64,000 bases of DNA, from contig NZ_WVVV01000006.1 in NCBI RefSeq assembly GCF_012911015.1, positions 247,137-311,136 of the forward strand, written 5' to 3'. A program made the position numbers and the translations under genes. The notes under the pieces were generated by a model. The model made no database searches. It saw only the letters and a list, made by a program, of their open reading frames with translations, and was not told the DNA's origin. This DNA comes from Chelativorans sp. ZYF759 (GTDB lineage Bacteria > Pseudomonadota > Alphaproteobacteria > Rhizobiales > Rhizobiaceae). Positions within the stretch are counted from its first letter, which is position 1; every line of letters begins with the position of its first letter. Positions 17,730 to 26,147 of this stretch are shown piece after piece.

Positions 17730-18551
17730 TCAGTGATCGCCGTTCAAAAGCTGATCCATCGCGCGCGAAGGCTCGTCGCACCCGGTCTCGCCGACAATGC
17801 GCGCAGGGACACCCGCAACCGTCTTGTTGTGGGGAACGGATTTCAACACGACCGATCCGGCCGCGACCTTGGTGCAATGGCCAATCTCGATATTGCCGAG
17901 AATCTTGGCGCCGGCACCGATCAGAACGCCATGTCGGATCTTGGGGTGCCGATCCCCGCCAGCCTTGCCCGTGCCGCCCAGCGTGACGCCGTGGAGCATC
18001 GACACGTTGTCCTCGACGACGGCGGTCTCGCCGACCACCAGCCCGGTGGCGTGGTCGATGAAGATACCCTTGCCGATCCGAGAGCCCGGATGGATGTCGG
18101 TCTGGAAGACAGCGGACGAACGGCTCTGCAGATAGAGCGCGAAGTCACGGCGGCCATTGTGCCAGAGCCAGTGCGCGAGGCGATGCGTCTGAACGGCGTG
18201 AAAGCCCTTGAAATACAAGACCGGCATCATGAAACGGTCGCATGCCGGATCGCGATCGTAATAGGCTTGGATATCGACCCTGACGATGCCGTCCCATTCG
18301 GGCTCGGCGGCGATCATTGTCTTGTAAGTCTGCCGGATCAGATCCGCGCTCATGTCGGGATGATCAAGCCGTTCCGACAGGCGATGGATGACGGCGTCTT
18401 CAAGCCGATCGTGGTTGATGATGGTCGAATAGAGAAAGGCCGCAAGCAAGGGGTCGCGTGCAACCGCCTCTTCCGCTTCCTTGCGGATAGAAGACCATAT
18501 GGGATCGATCGGCTGGACCGTCCCGGTCCTCATGGCGCTGGCACTGTTCAT
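17730..18551 (-). CDS. cysE: Serine O-acetyltransferase
   Basis: First committed enzyme of cysteine synthesis, acetylating serine from acetyl-CoA. The 273-residue protein has the N-terminal helical domain (about 20-140) and a C-terminal left-handed beta-helix of hexapeptide repeats, including DIHPGSRIGKGIFIDHATG and VTLGGTGKAGGDRHPKI. The histidine of IDHATG is the catalytic base in the family. The start is chosen at the ATG with GGAGGCGAAG immediately upstream; two earlier in-frame ATGs lack a site. It is divergent from the crotonase-fold gene. Confidence 0.94.
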   Translation of the reverse strand: MNSASAMRTGTVQPIDPIWSSIRKEAEEAVARDPLLAAFLYSTIINHDRLEDAVIHRLSERLDHPDMSADLIRQTYKTMIAAEPEWDGIVRVDIQAYYDRDPACDRFMMPVLYFKGFHAVQTHRLAHWLWHNGRRDFALYLQSRSSAVFQTDIHPGSRIGKGIFIDHATGLVVGETAVVEDNVSMLHGVTLGGTGKAGGDRHPKIRHGVLIGAGAKILGNIEIGHCTKVAAGSVVLKSVPHNKTVAGVPARIVGETGCDEPSRAMDQLLNGDH

Positions 18552-18662
18552 CTTCGCCTCCATGGCCATCGGCGCTTGCCCTGCCAAAACATAGTCTCTA
18601 CTCCCAAAAGCGTCTCGTATGAACCGCATTTTGCTTAACCGACCTTCAATGGGAATTGATGC

Positions 18663-19460
18663 ATGGCGATTCAAGATGTCGGCGGAAAATGGATTTCGGT
18701 GCAGATCAGCGGTGACGGCATCGCCACCATCCTTCTCGACCGCCCGAACAAGAAGAACGCGCTCGATTTCGAAAGCTGGCGCGCACTGGCCGCATCGTTC
18801 GCGCAACTTGCCGACAATGCGCATCTTCGGGTTGCGGTCCTCGGCTCGACAGGGTCCGACTTCTGTGCCGGTGCCGACATCGCAGAATTCGACACGATGC
18901 GCGGCGATCCCGATGCGGCACGCATCTACGAGGCGGCGAACTCGGCGGCTTTTGCCGCGATCCGCAATTTCCCCGTGCCCACGATCGCAGCCATTCGGGG
19001 CATCTGCTTCGGGGGCGGCTTCGGTCTCGCAGCAGCCTGCGACTTGCGCCTTGCCTCCCGCGATGCCCGCTTCGCGGTTCCAGCCGCGCGGTTGGGCCTG
19101 GCCTATCCCGTCGATGCGATGGCAGACATCGTTCACGCTCTCGGGCCCCAAATCGCGCGCCACCTGACATTCACCGGGACCAGCCTTGCAGCGGAAGAGG
19201 CGCTGGCGGCCGGCTTCCTCCTGGAAGTCGCCGACGGCGATCCATTCGATCGCGCCATGGCCATCGCTTCGACCATTGCCACCAATGCCCCCCTTTCGGT
19301 GCGCGCATCAAAGGCGTCCATCGGGGCAGTGCTCTCTGGCAGGCCGGAAGATGCCGAGCGCGCAGGGCGGATCGGCGATGCCACTTTCGCCAGCTCCGAT
19401 TACGCCGAGGGCCGTGAAGCATTCAGAACCCGACGCCAACCGAAATTCCGAGGCGAATGA
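18663..19460 (+). CDS. Crotonase-fold protein lacking both catalytic glutamates
   Basis: Member of the enoyl-CoA hydratase/isomerase superfamily, 265 residues. The oxyanion-hole segments are intact: FCAGADIAEF (about 67-76) and GICFGGGFGLAAACD (about 113-127). The two glutamates that activate water in true hydratases are replaced: the GGGCEL-type glutamate is Gly121 and the QPEI-type glutamate is Ala141. It is therefore unlikely to be a standard hydratase; an isomerase, decarboxylase or hydrolase role for an acyl-CoA is more plausible. It is divergent from cysE and has no beta-oxidation partner nearby. Confidence 0.85.
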   Translation: MAIQDVGGKWISVQISGDGIATILLDRPNKKNALDFESWRALAASFAQLADNAHLRVAVLGSTGSDFCAGADIAEFDTMRGDPDAARIYEAANSAAFAAIRNFPVPTIAAIRGICFGGGFGLAAACDLRLASRDARFAVPAARLGLAYPVDAMADIVHALGPQIARHLTFTGTSLAAEEALAAGFLLEVADGDPFDRAMAIASTIATNAPLSVRASKASIGAVLSGRPEDAERAGRIGDATFASSDYAEGREAFRTRRQPKFRGE

Positions 19461-19560
19461 GGATTGCCGACACGAGCTGTCACCAGATTCGGCGTTCGCT
19501 CTTGCCCGGATACCGAAATTGAGGTCGCTGGTTCGCCGAGACAAAAAGCAAGGCACCCAT

Positions 19561-20754
19561 ATGGCCATACTGATTCCCAACCGTCTGGCGCGGCGCCACT
19601 TCATCGCACGGCAGGGCCTCGCCTCGCCGCCGCGCCGGGCTCTGTCGCGCGACGACCTCGTGGCGATGGTCCACGATCTGGGCTTCGTGCAGGTCGACAG
19701 CATCGGCACGGTCGAGCGCGCCCACCATCACATCCTGTTCGCGCGCAACCAGACCTACCGGCAGCGCGATCTGCATCGCCTGATCGAGGACGACCGGTCT
19801 CTGTTCGAACACTGGACGCACGACGCCTCGATCATTCCCTGCGCCTTCTTCCCTTATTGGCGCCACCGCTTCGCGCGCGACCGGGAGCGACTGCAGTCGC
19901 GGTGGTGGAAGGAAAGGCTCGAAGCCGCCCGCCTCGAGATGGACCGGGTGCTCGACCGCATCGCGCGGGAAGGGCCGCTGCGTGCCCGCGATTTCGAGGC
20001 CCGCGAGAAGCCTTCGACGGGATGGTGGGACTGGCATCCCTCCAAGGCCGCGCTGGAATTTCTCTGGCGCACCGGCGAACTGGCCATCGCCCGGCGCGAC
20101 GGATTCCAGAAGGTCTACGATCTGGCGCAAAACGTGATCCCGACAGCTCACTACGAGCGGGAGATCGAGCATCACGCCTTCATCGACTGGGCCTGCCGCA
20201 GCGCTTTTCGCAGGCTGGGCTTTGCCACCCGCGGCGAAATCGCCGCCTTCTGGGATCTGGTAACGCCGGCCGAAGTGGAAGAGTGGATGAAGGAGAACCG
20301 GGAGGAATTGCTGCATGTCGAGGTCGAGCCCGCCGATGGCGGCAGGCCGCGCGCCTCCTACGCTCTGGCCTCGGCATTCGATCCCGCCATCGAGCCGCCC
20401 GAAGCGCCGGCAAGGCTGCGCATCCTGAGTCCCTTCGATCCCCTGCTGCGCGACCGCGCGCGGGCAGAACGCCTCTTCGGCTTCCAGTATCGCATCGAGA
20501 TTTTCGTGCCCGAAGCCAAGCGCCAGTATGGCTACTATGTCTTCCCTGTCCTGCGCGGGGAAACGATGGTCGGACGCATCGATGCCAGGGCCGATCGGCA
20601 GATCGACAGGCTGGTGGTGCGCGCCTTCTGGACGGAACCGGGCGTGCGCGTTTCGGCGGCGCTGCTAAGCGCGCTCGACGCCGAACTGGAGCGTCTGCGC
20701 CGCTTCGCGGGCGTCGGCGGGGTCGAGTTCCAGGACGGATGGCTGCGGGTCTAG
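19561..20754 (+). CDS. AlkZ/YcaQ-type DNA glycosylase, winged-helix family
   Basis: Member of the HTH_42 (DUF1006) family, whose characterised members AlkZ and YcaQ remove alkylated purines and unhook interstrand crosslinks. The 397 residues contain tandem winged-helix regions and the catalytic QxD motif as Gln44-Val-Asp46 in GFVQVDSIGTVERAHH, followed by the conserved EHWTHDASIIP. This fits the YcaQ-like branch with QVD. The start ATG follows a modest AAGG. The 3' end overlaps the convergent hydrolase gene by four bases. Glycosylase specificity is inferred. Confidence 0.85.
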   Translation: MAILIPNRLARRHFIARQGLASPPRRALSRDDLVAMVHDLGFVQVDSIGTVERAHHHILFARNQTYRQRDLHRLIEDDRSLFEHWTHDASIIPCAFFPYWRHRFARDRERLQSRWWKERLEAARLEMDRVLDRIAREGPLRARDFEAREKPSTGWWDWHPSKAALEFLWRTGELAIARRDGFQKVYDLAQNVIPTAHYEREIEHHAFIDWACRSAFRRLGFATRGEIAAFWDLVTPAEVEEWMKENREELLHVEVEPADGGRPRASYALASAFDPAIEPPEAPARLRILSPFDPLLRDRARAERLFGFQYRIEIFVPEAKRQYGYYVFPVLRGETMVGRIDARADRQIDRLVVRAFWTEPGVRVSAALLSALDAELERLRRFAGVGGVEFQDGWLRV

Positions 20755-21617
20755 GCCGCTTCCCGGTCGGTGAGAAATTCGAGGATGGCGGCGCAGAACA
20801 CGTCGTTACGGTCGCCCGCGACCATGTGGCCGGCGCCGCCGACATCGACATAGCTCGCCTGCGGCGCCAGTTCGACGAATTCGCGCGCATATTCCTCGTG
20901 CACCAGTTCCGACTGCATGCCGCGCACGAGCAGCATCGGCACATGCATGCCGGGCAGCGCAGCCAACAGTTCGTCGCGCACGGCGGCGCCATCGCTTTCG
21001 AGGCTGGCGTCGCCCGCAAACAGCGCGGGATCCCAGTGCCAGCGATAGCGACCGTCTTCCCCAAGACGCAGATTCTTGCGCAGCCCGTCGAGAGAGGAGG
21101 GACGCTTTCGATGCGGCAGGTAGGCCGCGATCGCGTCTGCGACTTCCTCAAGCGAGGCAAAGCCTTCCGCCAGACGGGCACTCATGAAGCCCTGAACTCG
21201 CGCCACGCCGCCCGGATCAAGCCGTGGCGTCACGTCGACGAGAACCAGCGCTTCGAGGAGCCTGCCGTGGCGCGCCTCGGCCGTGAGCGCCGAAAGTCCG
21301 CCCAGGGACGCGCCCACCGCCGACGGCGCGGCGTGGAACATCTCCGCGACCTGGCGGAAAATGGCTGCCGCATCGGCGCCGAAATCACCGAAGCCGTAAT
21401 TGCCGCTCGCGACCCAGTCGCTCTGGCCATGGCCACGCAGATCGACGGTGATCGCGCGCATTCCTTCCGAGGCGATGCGCCGCGCGGTCTCATCCCAGGC
21501 GTGGCGGGTCTGGCCGCCGCCATGCAGGAGCACCACGGGATGGCCGCGACCGTCCCACAGATCCGCGACAAGGAGGTTGCCCTCCGCACCGGCAAGTTCG
21601 AGCGTGTTCGGCTTCAA
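20751..21617 (-). CDS. Alpha/beta hydrolase
   Basis: The 288-residue cytoplasmic protein has the alpha/beta-hydrolase fold: oxyanion motif LLHGGGQTRHAWD, nucleophile elbow GASLGG with Ser104, and C-terminal His264 in GAGHMVAGD. The acid is probably the residue in VRGMQSELV, a glutamate or neighbour rather than the usual aspartate. The substrate is unknown. It is the second of two hydrolase genes: its ATG overlaps the stop of the upstream hydrolase by four bases, so the pair is coupled although the two proteins are clearly different in sequence. Confidence 0.87.
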   Translation of the reverse strand: MKPNTLELAGAEGNLLVADLWDGRGHPVVLLHGGGQTRHAWDETARRIASEGMRAITVDLRGHGQSDWVASGNYGFGDFGADAAAIFRQVAEMFHAAPSAVGASLGGLSALTAEARHGRLLEALVLVDVTPRLDPGGVARVQGFMSARLAEGFASLEEVADAIAAYLPHRKRPSSLDGLRKNLRLGEDGRYRWHWDPALFAGDASLESDGAAVRDELLAALPGMHVPMLLVRGMQSELVHEEYAREFVELAPQASYVDVGGAGHMVAGDRNDVFCAAILEFLTDREAA

Positions 21618-22381
21618 ATCGGATGGTCCTTCAGGAAGTCGAGGACGCGGGCCTTGAACGAACGGTCGCCGACCGACTGCATGTGGTCGCGTCGCTCGAC
21701 GGAAAAGGCCTCGGCATTCACCATCAGGGCGGCGAGATCGGCGGCCGAGCCCGCAATGTCGTCGCGTGTGCCGACGCCGATCAGCGTCGGCTGGGCGATG
21801 CGCGCGACATCGGTCTCGGAAACGAGTTCGCGCGAAGTTTCGATACAGGCGGCCAGCGCCTTGCGGTCGCTCTTCGTCTGGTCGGCGAAGGCTCGAAACA
21901 TCTGCCCTCGCGGATGGGCTATGGTCCGGGGATCGTCCGCCAGCAGCGCTCCGGCGATCGGGTCCCAGTCCCCTACCCCCTCGACCATGCCGATGCCGAG
22001 CCCGCCGAAGACCAGGCTGGCGACGCGTTGGGGATGGCGCAGAGCCAGGAAGGCGGAAATGCGCGCGCCCATCGAATAGCCGAAGACGTGGGCCTTCTCG
22101 ATCCCCAGATGGTCAAGCAGGGCGGCCGCATCATCGGCCATGGCGGCGGGGTAGTAATCCGCCTTCTCGTGGCTCTTCGACGAACGGCCATGTCCGCGAT
22201 TGTCGATCGCCACCACGCGGTAGCCCGCATCGTTGAGCGTCTTGACCCAGCCCGGATTGATCCAGTTCACGGCAACAGACGAGGCGAAGCCGTGGATCAG
22301 GAGGATCGTTTCGCCTTCGCCGGCGACCGCCGGACTATCGATATAGGCGAGGTCGAAACCGTCATGTCGAAATGATTGCAT
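21614..22381 (-). CDS. Alpha/beta hydrolase
   Basis: The 255-residue protein has LIHGFASSVAVNW, DNRGHGRSSK, the nucleophile elbow GYSMGARIS with Ser103, GVGTRDDIAG supplying the likely acid (about Asp207), and His233 in ERRDHMQSV. No signal peptide is visible. Homologues are widely named after 3-oxoadipate enol-lactonase or haloalkane dehalogenase relatives, but no pathway gene is adjacent, so the substrate is open. It is the first gene of a coupled pair with the hydrolase downstream. Confidence 0.87.
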   Translation of the reverse strand: MQSFRHDGFDLAYIDSPAVAGEGETILLIHGFASSVAVNWINPGWVKTLNDAGYRVVAIDNRGHGRSSKSHEKADYYPAAMADDAAALLDHLGIEKAHVFGYSMGARISAFLALRHPQRVASLVFGGLGIGMVEGVGDWDPIAGALLADDPRTIAHPRGQMFRAFADQTKSDRKALAACIETSRELVSETDVARIAQPTLIGVGTRDDIAGSAADLAALMVNAEAFSVERRDHMQSVGDRSFKARVLDFLKDHPI

Positions 22382-22408
22382 GGAGTAGAAATGCCCCGCT
22401 CAACCGGA

Positions 22409-22915
22409 TCAGTCTTCGCCGGCGACCGCATCGATACGGGGGTGCCGCATGCGCGTGCCGGGTTCGATGCCGGTCTCTTCGGCGATGCCGGCCCTGATTT
22501 CAAGCACGAAGCGAACCGGGTCCTGGGGACCGATGGCGTCGAGCGAAAACGGTTCGCCGCGTTCCACCGACACCACGCGGCCATCTTCGCCGATGAAGAT
22601 CAGGTCGAGCGGCATCGGCGTGTTGCGCATCCAGAAGCTGGCTGGCCGGGTAACGGCGAATGCAAACAGCATGCCGTGATCGTTGTCCATTTCCTCACGG
22701 AACATGAGACCGCGGGCCTGCTGCTCGGTGGTTTCGGCGATCTCGATGGTGAAGCGGCGCTCGCCTTCCGCGGTCATGGCGACGAGGGGAACCTCGTCGA
22801 CGGGCAGGATCATCGGATCGCCACTGGCTTGCTGGGCAAGGGTGACGTTGATCATCAGCGCGAGCGCGGCAAACAGCGCGAACAGGCCGGCAGGCAGCCG
22901 GAGGGCTGGGGACAT
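22409..22915 (-). CDS. DUF192 family exported protein
   Basis: The 168-residue protein begins with a signal peptide (about 1-27, cleavage near LAQQ) followed by a DUF192 domain: FTIEIAETTEQQARGLMFR, GMLFAF, FWMRNTPMPLDLIFI and the end VLEIRAGIAEETGIEPG. DUF192 proteins are small beta-rich exported proteins of unknown role, widespread in bacteria and archaea. I start at the ATG of MSPALRLPAG with AAGG upstream. It lies downstream of the tandem cold-shock gene on the same strand, with 31 bases between, so cotranscription is likely. Confidence 0.88.
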   Translation of the reverse strand: MSPALRLPAGLFALFAALALMINVTLAQQASGDPMILPVDEVPLVAMTAEGERRFTIEIAETTEQQARGLMFREEMDNDHGMLFAFAVTRPASFWMRNTPMPLDLIFIGEDGRVVSVERGEPFSLDAIGPQDPVRFVLEIRAGIAEETGIEPGTRMRHPRIDAVAGED

Positions 22916-22946
22916 GGTCAAACCTTTCGTCGAAACATCCGATCAA

Positions 22947-23540
22947 TCAGTGCGAGATCGGCAAGGTTCCCACATCGGGGTAGATTTCGGCAGCCATAAG
23001 GCCCTTGTCGCCATTGCCGAAACGAACAAGGACGACCTGCCCGGGCCTGAGTTCGGCAAGGCCATAGCGGCGCAGAGTTTCCATATGGACGAAAATGTCC
23101 TCGGTGCCTTCGCCGCGCGTCAGAAAGCCGAAGCCCTTGGTCCGGTTGAACCACTTGACGAGGGCGCGTTCGAGACCGCTTTCGGCCTTGACGGCCACGT
23201 GGGTGCGCTGCTGCGGCTGCTCGGCGGGATGGACCGCGGTGGAATTGTCCATCGAGATGATGCGGAAAGCCTGCCAGCCGCGATCGCCCTGACGGGCGAG
23301 ACAGACGACGCGGGCGCCTTCGATGGCGGTCTGGAAGCCGTCCTTGCGCAGGCAGGTCACGTGCAAGAGAACATCGCCCAGACCGGGCTCGTCGGGCAGC
23401 ATGAAGCCGAAGCCCTTGGCGACATCGAACCATTTGATGGATCCGGAAATCTCAAGGAGTTCCGTCTCGCTGCCGCTGTCGGCGGACAGGGCATCACCCA
23501 TGATCGCTGTACGACCCTCCCCCGAGGCCTTGTCCCCCAT
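22947..23540 (-). CDS. Tandem cold-shock-domain protein
   Basis: The 197-residue protein contains two cold-shock domains, at about 31-97 and 125-193, each with RNP1 KGFGF (42-46 and 135-139) and RNP2 (DVLLH 56-60, DIFVH 148-152). Such proteins bind single-stranded RNA or DNA and act as RNA chaperones or antiterminators. The double-domain form is usual in Rhizobiales. A linker rich in Gln and His separates the domains. The start ATG is preceded by GAAGGTG. A possible promoter is TTGCTA, 18 bases, TTATCC, near 23589-23618. DUF192 follows in the same direction. Confidence 0.88.
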   Translation of the reverse strand: MGDKASGEGRTAIMGDALSADSGSETELLEISGSIKWFDVAKGFGFMLPDEPGLGDVLLHVTCLRKDGFQTAIEGARVVCLARQGDRGWQAFRIISMDNSTAVHPAEQPQQRTHVAVKAESGLERALVKWFNRTKGFGFLTRGEGTEDIFVHMETLRRYGLAELRPGQVVLVRFGNGDKGLMAAEIYPDVGTLPISH

Positions 23541-23588
23541 CCGAACGCACCTTCTTCTCGAGACACCCCAACTGATTCTCGATGAGCA

Positions 23589-23618
23589 GGATAACACTGT
23601 CGGGCATCTTTTTAGCAA
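23589..23618 (-). promoter_or_regulatory. Possible promoter of the cold-shock gene
   Basis: On the minus strand TTGCTA and TTATCC are 18 bases apart, about 50 bases before the start codon. The -10 is imperfect, so this is a weak prediction. Confidence 0.3.
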
Positions 23619-23752
23619 GGCCCGGCGGTCGATTTTCACCGGCGAAGTATCAGAGATACTTTCGGCGTACTTCGCCGGACAGGCGACGACCGGCTTGCCG
23701 CGCATCGTGCAGAACCATATCTAGTGGCATCATTGAAACGGAGCTTTTCTTC

Positions 23753-24193
23753 ATGCGTTATCTGCACACCATGGTGCGCGTCGCCGACGTAGACGCCTCG
23801 CTCGACTTCTACTGCAACAAGCTCGGCATGACCGAGGTGCGGCGCATCGAGAGCGAGGCCGGCAAGTTCACGCTGATCTTTCTGGCTGCGAGCGAAGACG
23901 AGGCTTCCGGGCGCGACAGGCAGGCTCCGCTCCTCGAGCTGACCTACAATTGGGATCCGGAAGACTATACGGGCGGCCGCAATTTCGGGCACCTAGCCTA
24001 TGAGGTGGACGACATCTATGCCACCTGCCAGAAGCTGATGGACAATGGCGTCACCATCAACCGTCCGCCGCGCGACGGCCGGATGGCGTTCGTCAAGTCG
24101 CCGGACGGCATCTCGATCGAATTGCTGCAGAAGGGCGACGCGCTGGCGAAGGCCGAGCCCTGGGCGAGCATGGAAAACACCGGCAACTGGTGA
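23753..24193 (+). CDS. gloA: Lactoylglutathione lyase (glyoxalase I)
   Basis: Converts the hemithioacetal of methylglyoxal and glutathione to S-lactoylglutathione. The 146 residues form two beta-alpha-beta-beta-beta motifs with the metal ligands expected for GloA: His5 in YLHTMVRV, Glu62 in LLELTYN, His80 in FGHLAYEV and Glu123 in ISIELLQ. The short length without extra loops points to the nickel/cobalt-preferring bacterial class. GGAGC lies about ten bases before the ATG. A GC hairpin follows the gene. Confidence 0.95.
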   Translation: MRYLHTMVRVADVDASLDFYCNKLGMTEVRRIESEAGKFTLIFLAASEDEASGRDRQAPLLELTYNWDPEDYTGGRNFGHLAYEVDDIYATCQKLMDNGVTINRPPRDGRMAFVKSPDGISIELLQKGDALAKAEPWASMENTGNW

Positions 24194-24201
24194 TGCTGTA
24201 C

Positions 24202-24226
24202 GGCCGCCGGGCGATTCCCGGCGGCC
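24202..24226. terminator. GC hairpin between gloA and a convergent gene
   Basis: A 10-bp perfect stem (GGCCGCCGGG/CCCGGCGGCC, loop CGATT) lies between the gloA stop and the end of the next gene on the other strand. There is no strong T-run; a bidirectional terminator is likely. Confidence 0.55.
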
Positions 24227-24236
24227 GCTTGCGATA

Positions 24237-24563
24237 CTATTCGGCGGTCACGGCGCCGGTTTCACGGCGGCTGCGCTCGGCATTCAATCTGCGCACGGCC
24301 ATCGCCAGAACTTCGGTCTTCAGGTGTGAGCCGGTATCCTGCTTGGATGCCTCCGCGCCACGAGGCGCAGCCTTGCCTCGCATCTCGCGGCGGCGTCGGC
24401 TCGCCACGTCCTTGGCACGATCACGACGGTCGCGAACCAGCTTGATGAGGTCGCGCAGTTCCTTGTCGGAAAGATCCGCAACCTGCGGATGATGGGTCCT
24501 CTCCACCAGTTCGAATTCCTCGGTGTCGAGAGCGCGCTTTTCCTCTTTGCGTGAGATAGCCAA
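24237..24563 (-). CDS. Conserved charged small protein of unknown function
   Basis: A 108-residue cytoplasmic protein without membrane segments, rich in Arg, Lys and Glu. It opens with AISRKEEKRALDTEEFELVE, and the middle DLSDKELRDLIKLVRDRRDRA followed by RRRREMRG is strongly helical and basic, suggesting nucleic-acid or ribosome contact. The start is placed at a TTG because GGAG stands nine bases upstream and the preceding in-frame sequence has no ATG with a site. I recall similar rhizobial hypothetical proteins but no function. It is convergent with gloA. Confidence 0.6.
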   Translation of the reverse strand: MAISRKEEKRALDTEEFELVERTHHPQVADLSDKELRDLIKLVRDRRDRAKDVASRRRREMRGKAAPRGAEASKQDTGSHLKTEVLAMAVRRLNAERSRRETGAVTAE

Positions 24564-24671
24564 GTCTGAACTCCATTCTTGATGTGCCGGCGGCACCTTG
24601 GTGCCATATGCAGTATTCCCAACGCACGGACAAGGCGCGGGTTGCACGGGCGCAACAGTGGGGTGGCGCGA

Positions 24672-25139
24672 TCAGCCGCGCCGCCTGGCCCCGACCTTTC
24701 GCTTGGCTTCATCGATCAGCACATTGGCGGCACGCATGCGCAACTCGGCCAGACCGCGCTGGTCGTCAGGCAGGCGGTCGGGATGATTTTTCAGCGCGAA
24801 ATCGCGCCTAACACGGGTAAGTTCCTTTTCGCCCAAGGCCGAAAGGTCGCCCAACTCGGCTTCAATATCGCGCGGATCCACGGTCGGCGGCACCTTGCGG
24901 GCGCCGACGCGGGCAGCGACATCCTCAAGTTCGTCGAGGGCCTGGTCCAGATCGGGATAGTCGGCGGGATTTGGCCCGGGGAAAATGCCGGGGCTGGAAG
25001 CCTGGAGCCGTTCCAACTGGTCGAGGAAATCCACTCTCAGTGAGGGCGCCGCCGCGTGGACGCGTTCGGATTGCTCGGCGTCCCGGCTCATCAGGGCGTC
25101 CAGCAGTGCTGAGAAGTTCGGGTTGGGCTTCGAAGCCAT
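24672..25139 (-). CDS. Protein with C-terminal J-domain-like HPD motif
   Basis: The 155-residue cytoplasmic protein has a variable acidic N-terminal half and a C-terminal segment, about 103-150, that reads like the core of a J-domain: helix EKELTRVRRDFALKN, then His119-Pro120-Asp121, then a second helix RGLAELRMRAANVLIDEAKR. The HPD tripeptide is the feature by which DnaJ proteins stimulate DnaK ATPase. No zinc domain or glycine-rich region is present. Role as a DnaK co-chaperone is an inference from the motif. It lies upstream of, and parallel to, the 108-residue charged protein gene. Confidence 0.65.
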   Translation of the reverse strand: MASKPNPNFSALLDALMSRDAEQSERVHAAAPSLRVDFLDQLERLQASSPGIFPGPNPADYPDLDQALDELEDVAARVGARKVPPTVDPRDIEAELGDLSALGEKELTRVRRDFALKNHPDRLPDDQRGLAELRMRAANVLIDEAKRKVGARRRG

Positions 25140-25285
25140 GCCACGTCCAGAGTTCGGCTGTGATTCTCCTGCTCATCGATAAGGTGCAGCGGTTAAGAAG
25201 GTTCCCCCTGGCTCGCCAGCAAAAGCGCGGTTCCCGCGCGCCGCTTGATCGCTGGTTAGCAAGAGGTTAATCCACTGCTCGCAGC

Positions 25286-25981
25286 ATGGACCCCTCAATG
25301 ACCCAGCCCACCATCGTCTTCGATCTCGACGGCACGCTCATCGATACCGCGCCGGACCTTCTGGCAAGTCTCAATCATTGCCTGCTCTGCGAGGACATGA
25401 ACCCCGTCGAAGCCGCCGAACTGCGCCGTTATGTCGGCATGGGCGCGCGCGTCATGATCCAGCGAGCGTTCGCGGCAGGCCAACGCGACCTTGATGAGGA
25501 GACGCTATCGCGGATGATGGAGGTGTTTCTCGACCACTACACGACGGGGATGCCCGGCACCTCGGCGCCCTACCCCGGTCTGCTTGCCACGCTCGACCGT
25601 CTGGAAGACGCAGGCTATGCCTTCGCGATCTGCACCAACAAGCTGGAGCGTCTTTCGGTAAGCCTGGTGGAGAAGCTCGAGATCGCCCATCGCTTCCGCG
25701 CCGTTTGCGGAGCGGACACGTTCGCGTTTCGCAAGCCGGATCCACGGCACCTGCTGGAGACCATCGCGAAGGCCGGAGGCGTGCCGTCACGGTCCATCAT
25801 GGTGGGGGATTCACGTACCGACATCGACACCGCAAAGGCTGCCGGCATTCCGGTCGTGGCTGTCGATTTCGGCTACACTGACCGTCACGTTCGCGAGTTC
25901 GAGCCCTCGCACATCATTTCTCATTACGACGAGCTCAGCCTTGATCTGGTCGAGCGTCTTTTGGACGCGGCGGCGAGTTGA
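25286..25981 (+). CDS. gph: Phosphoglycolate phosphatase (HAD family)
   Basis: HAD-superfamily phosphatase that removes 2-phosphoglycolate made by DNA repair or Rubisco oxygenation. The 231 residues contain motif I FDLDGTLID with nucleophile Asp13 and Asp15, motif II CTNK, the motif III lysine in AFRKPDP and motif IV GDSRTDIDTAKAAG, with an inserted helical cap. The start is uncertain: ATG 25286 and ATG 25298 are both without a strong ribosome site, and the second gives the commoner family N-terminus MTQPTIVFDLDG. Other HAD substrates are possible. Confidence 0.9.
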   Translation: MDPSMTQPTIVFDLDGTLIDTAPDLLASLNHCLLCEDMNPVEAAELRRYVGMGARVMIQRAFAAGQRDLDEETLSRMMEVFLDHYTTGMPGTSAPYPGLLATLDRLEDAGYAFAICTNKLERLSVSLVEKLEIAHRFRAVCGADTFAFRKPDPRHLLETIAKAGGVPSRSIMVGDSRTDIDTAKAAGIPVVAVDFGYTDRHVREFEPSHIISHYDELSLDLVERLLDAAAS

Positions 25982-26043
25982 ACCCAGCTTGACTTCACTC
26001 CTCGACGCACCGTATATCGCGCCAGTCCGGCCTCGGGTCGAAC

Positions 26044-26118
26044 GGGCGCGTAGCTCAGCGGGAGAGCATTCGCTTCACACGCGAAGGGTCACAGGTTCAA
26101 TCCCTGTCGCGCCCACCA
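26044..26118 (+). tRNA. tRNA-Val (anticodon CAC)
   Basis: A 75-base tRNA with acceptor stem GGGCGCG/CGCGCCC, anticodon stem TTCGC/GCGAA and loop TTCACAC, giving anticodon CAC for valine, and T-arm ACAGGTTCAATCCCTGT. The 3' CCA is encoded. It lies between gph and the convergent OmpA gene, without sign of integrated DNA. Confidence 0.95.
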
Positions 26119-26147
26119 TCGATCCGGCCGAGCGGCCATCCCGCCAT

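Noticed and set aside
18552..18662. Riboswitch or attenuator upstream of cysE
   Set aside because: The 111-base region shows no leader peptide, conserved riboswitch core or terminator-antiterminator pair.
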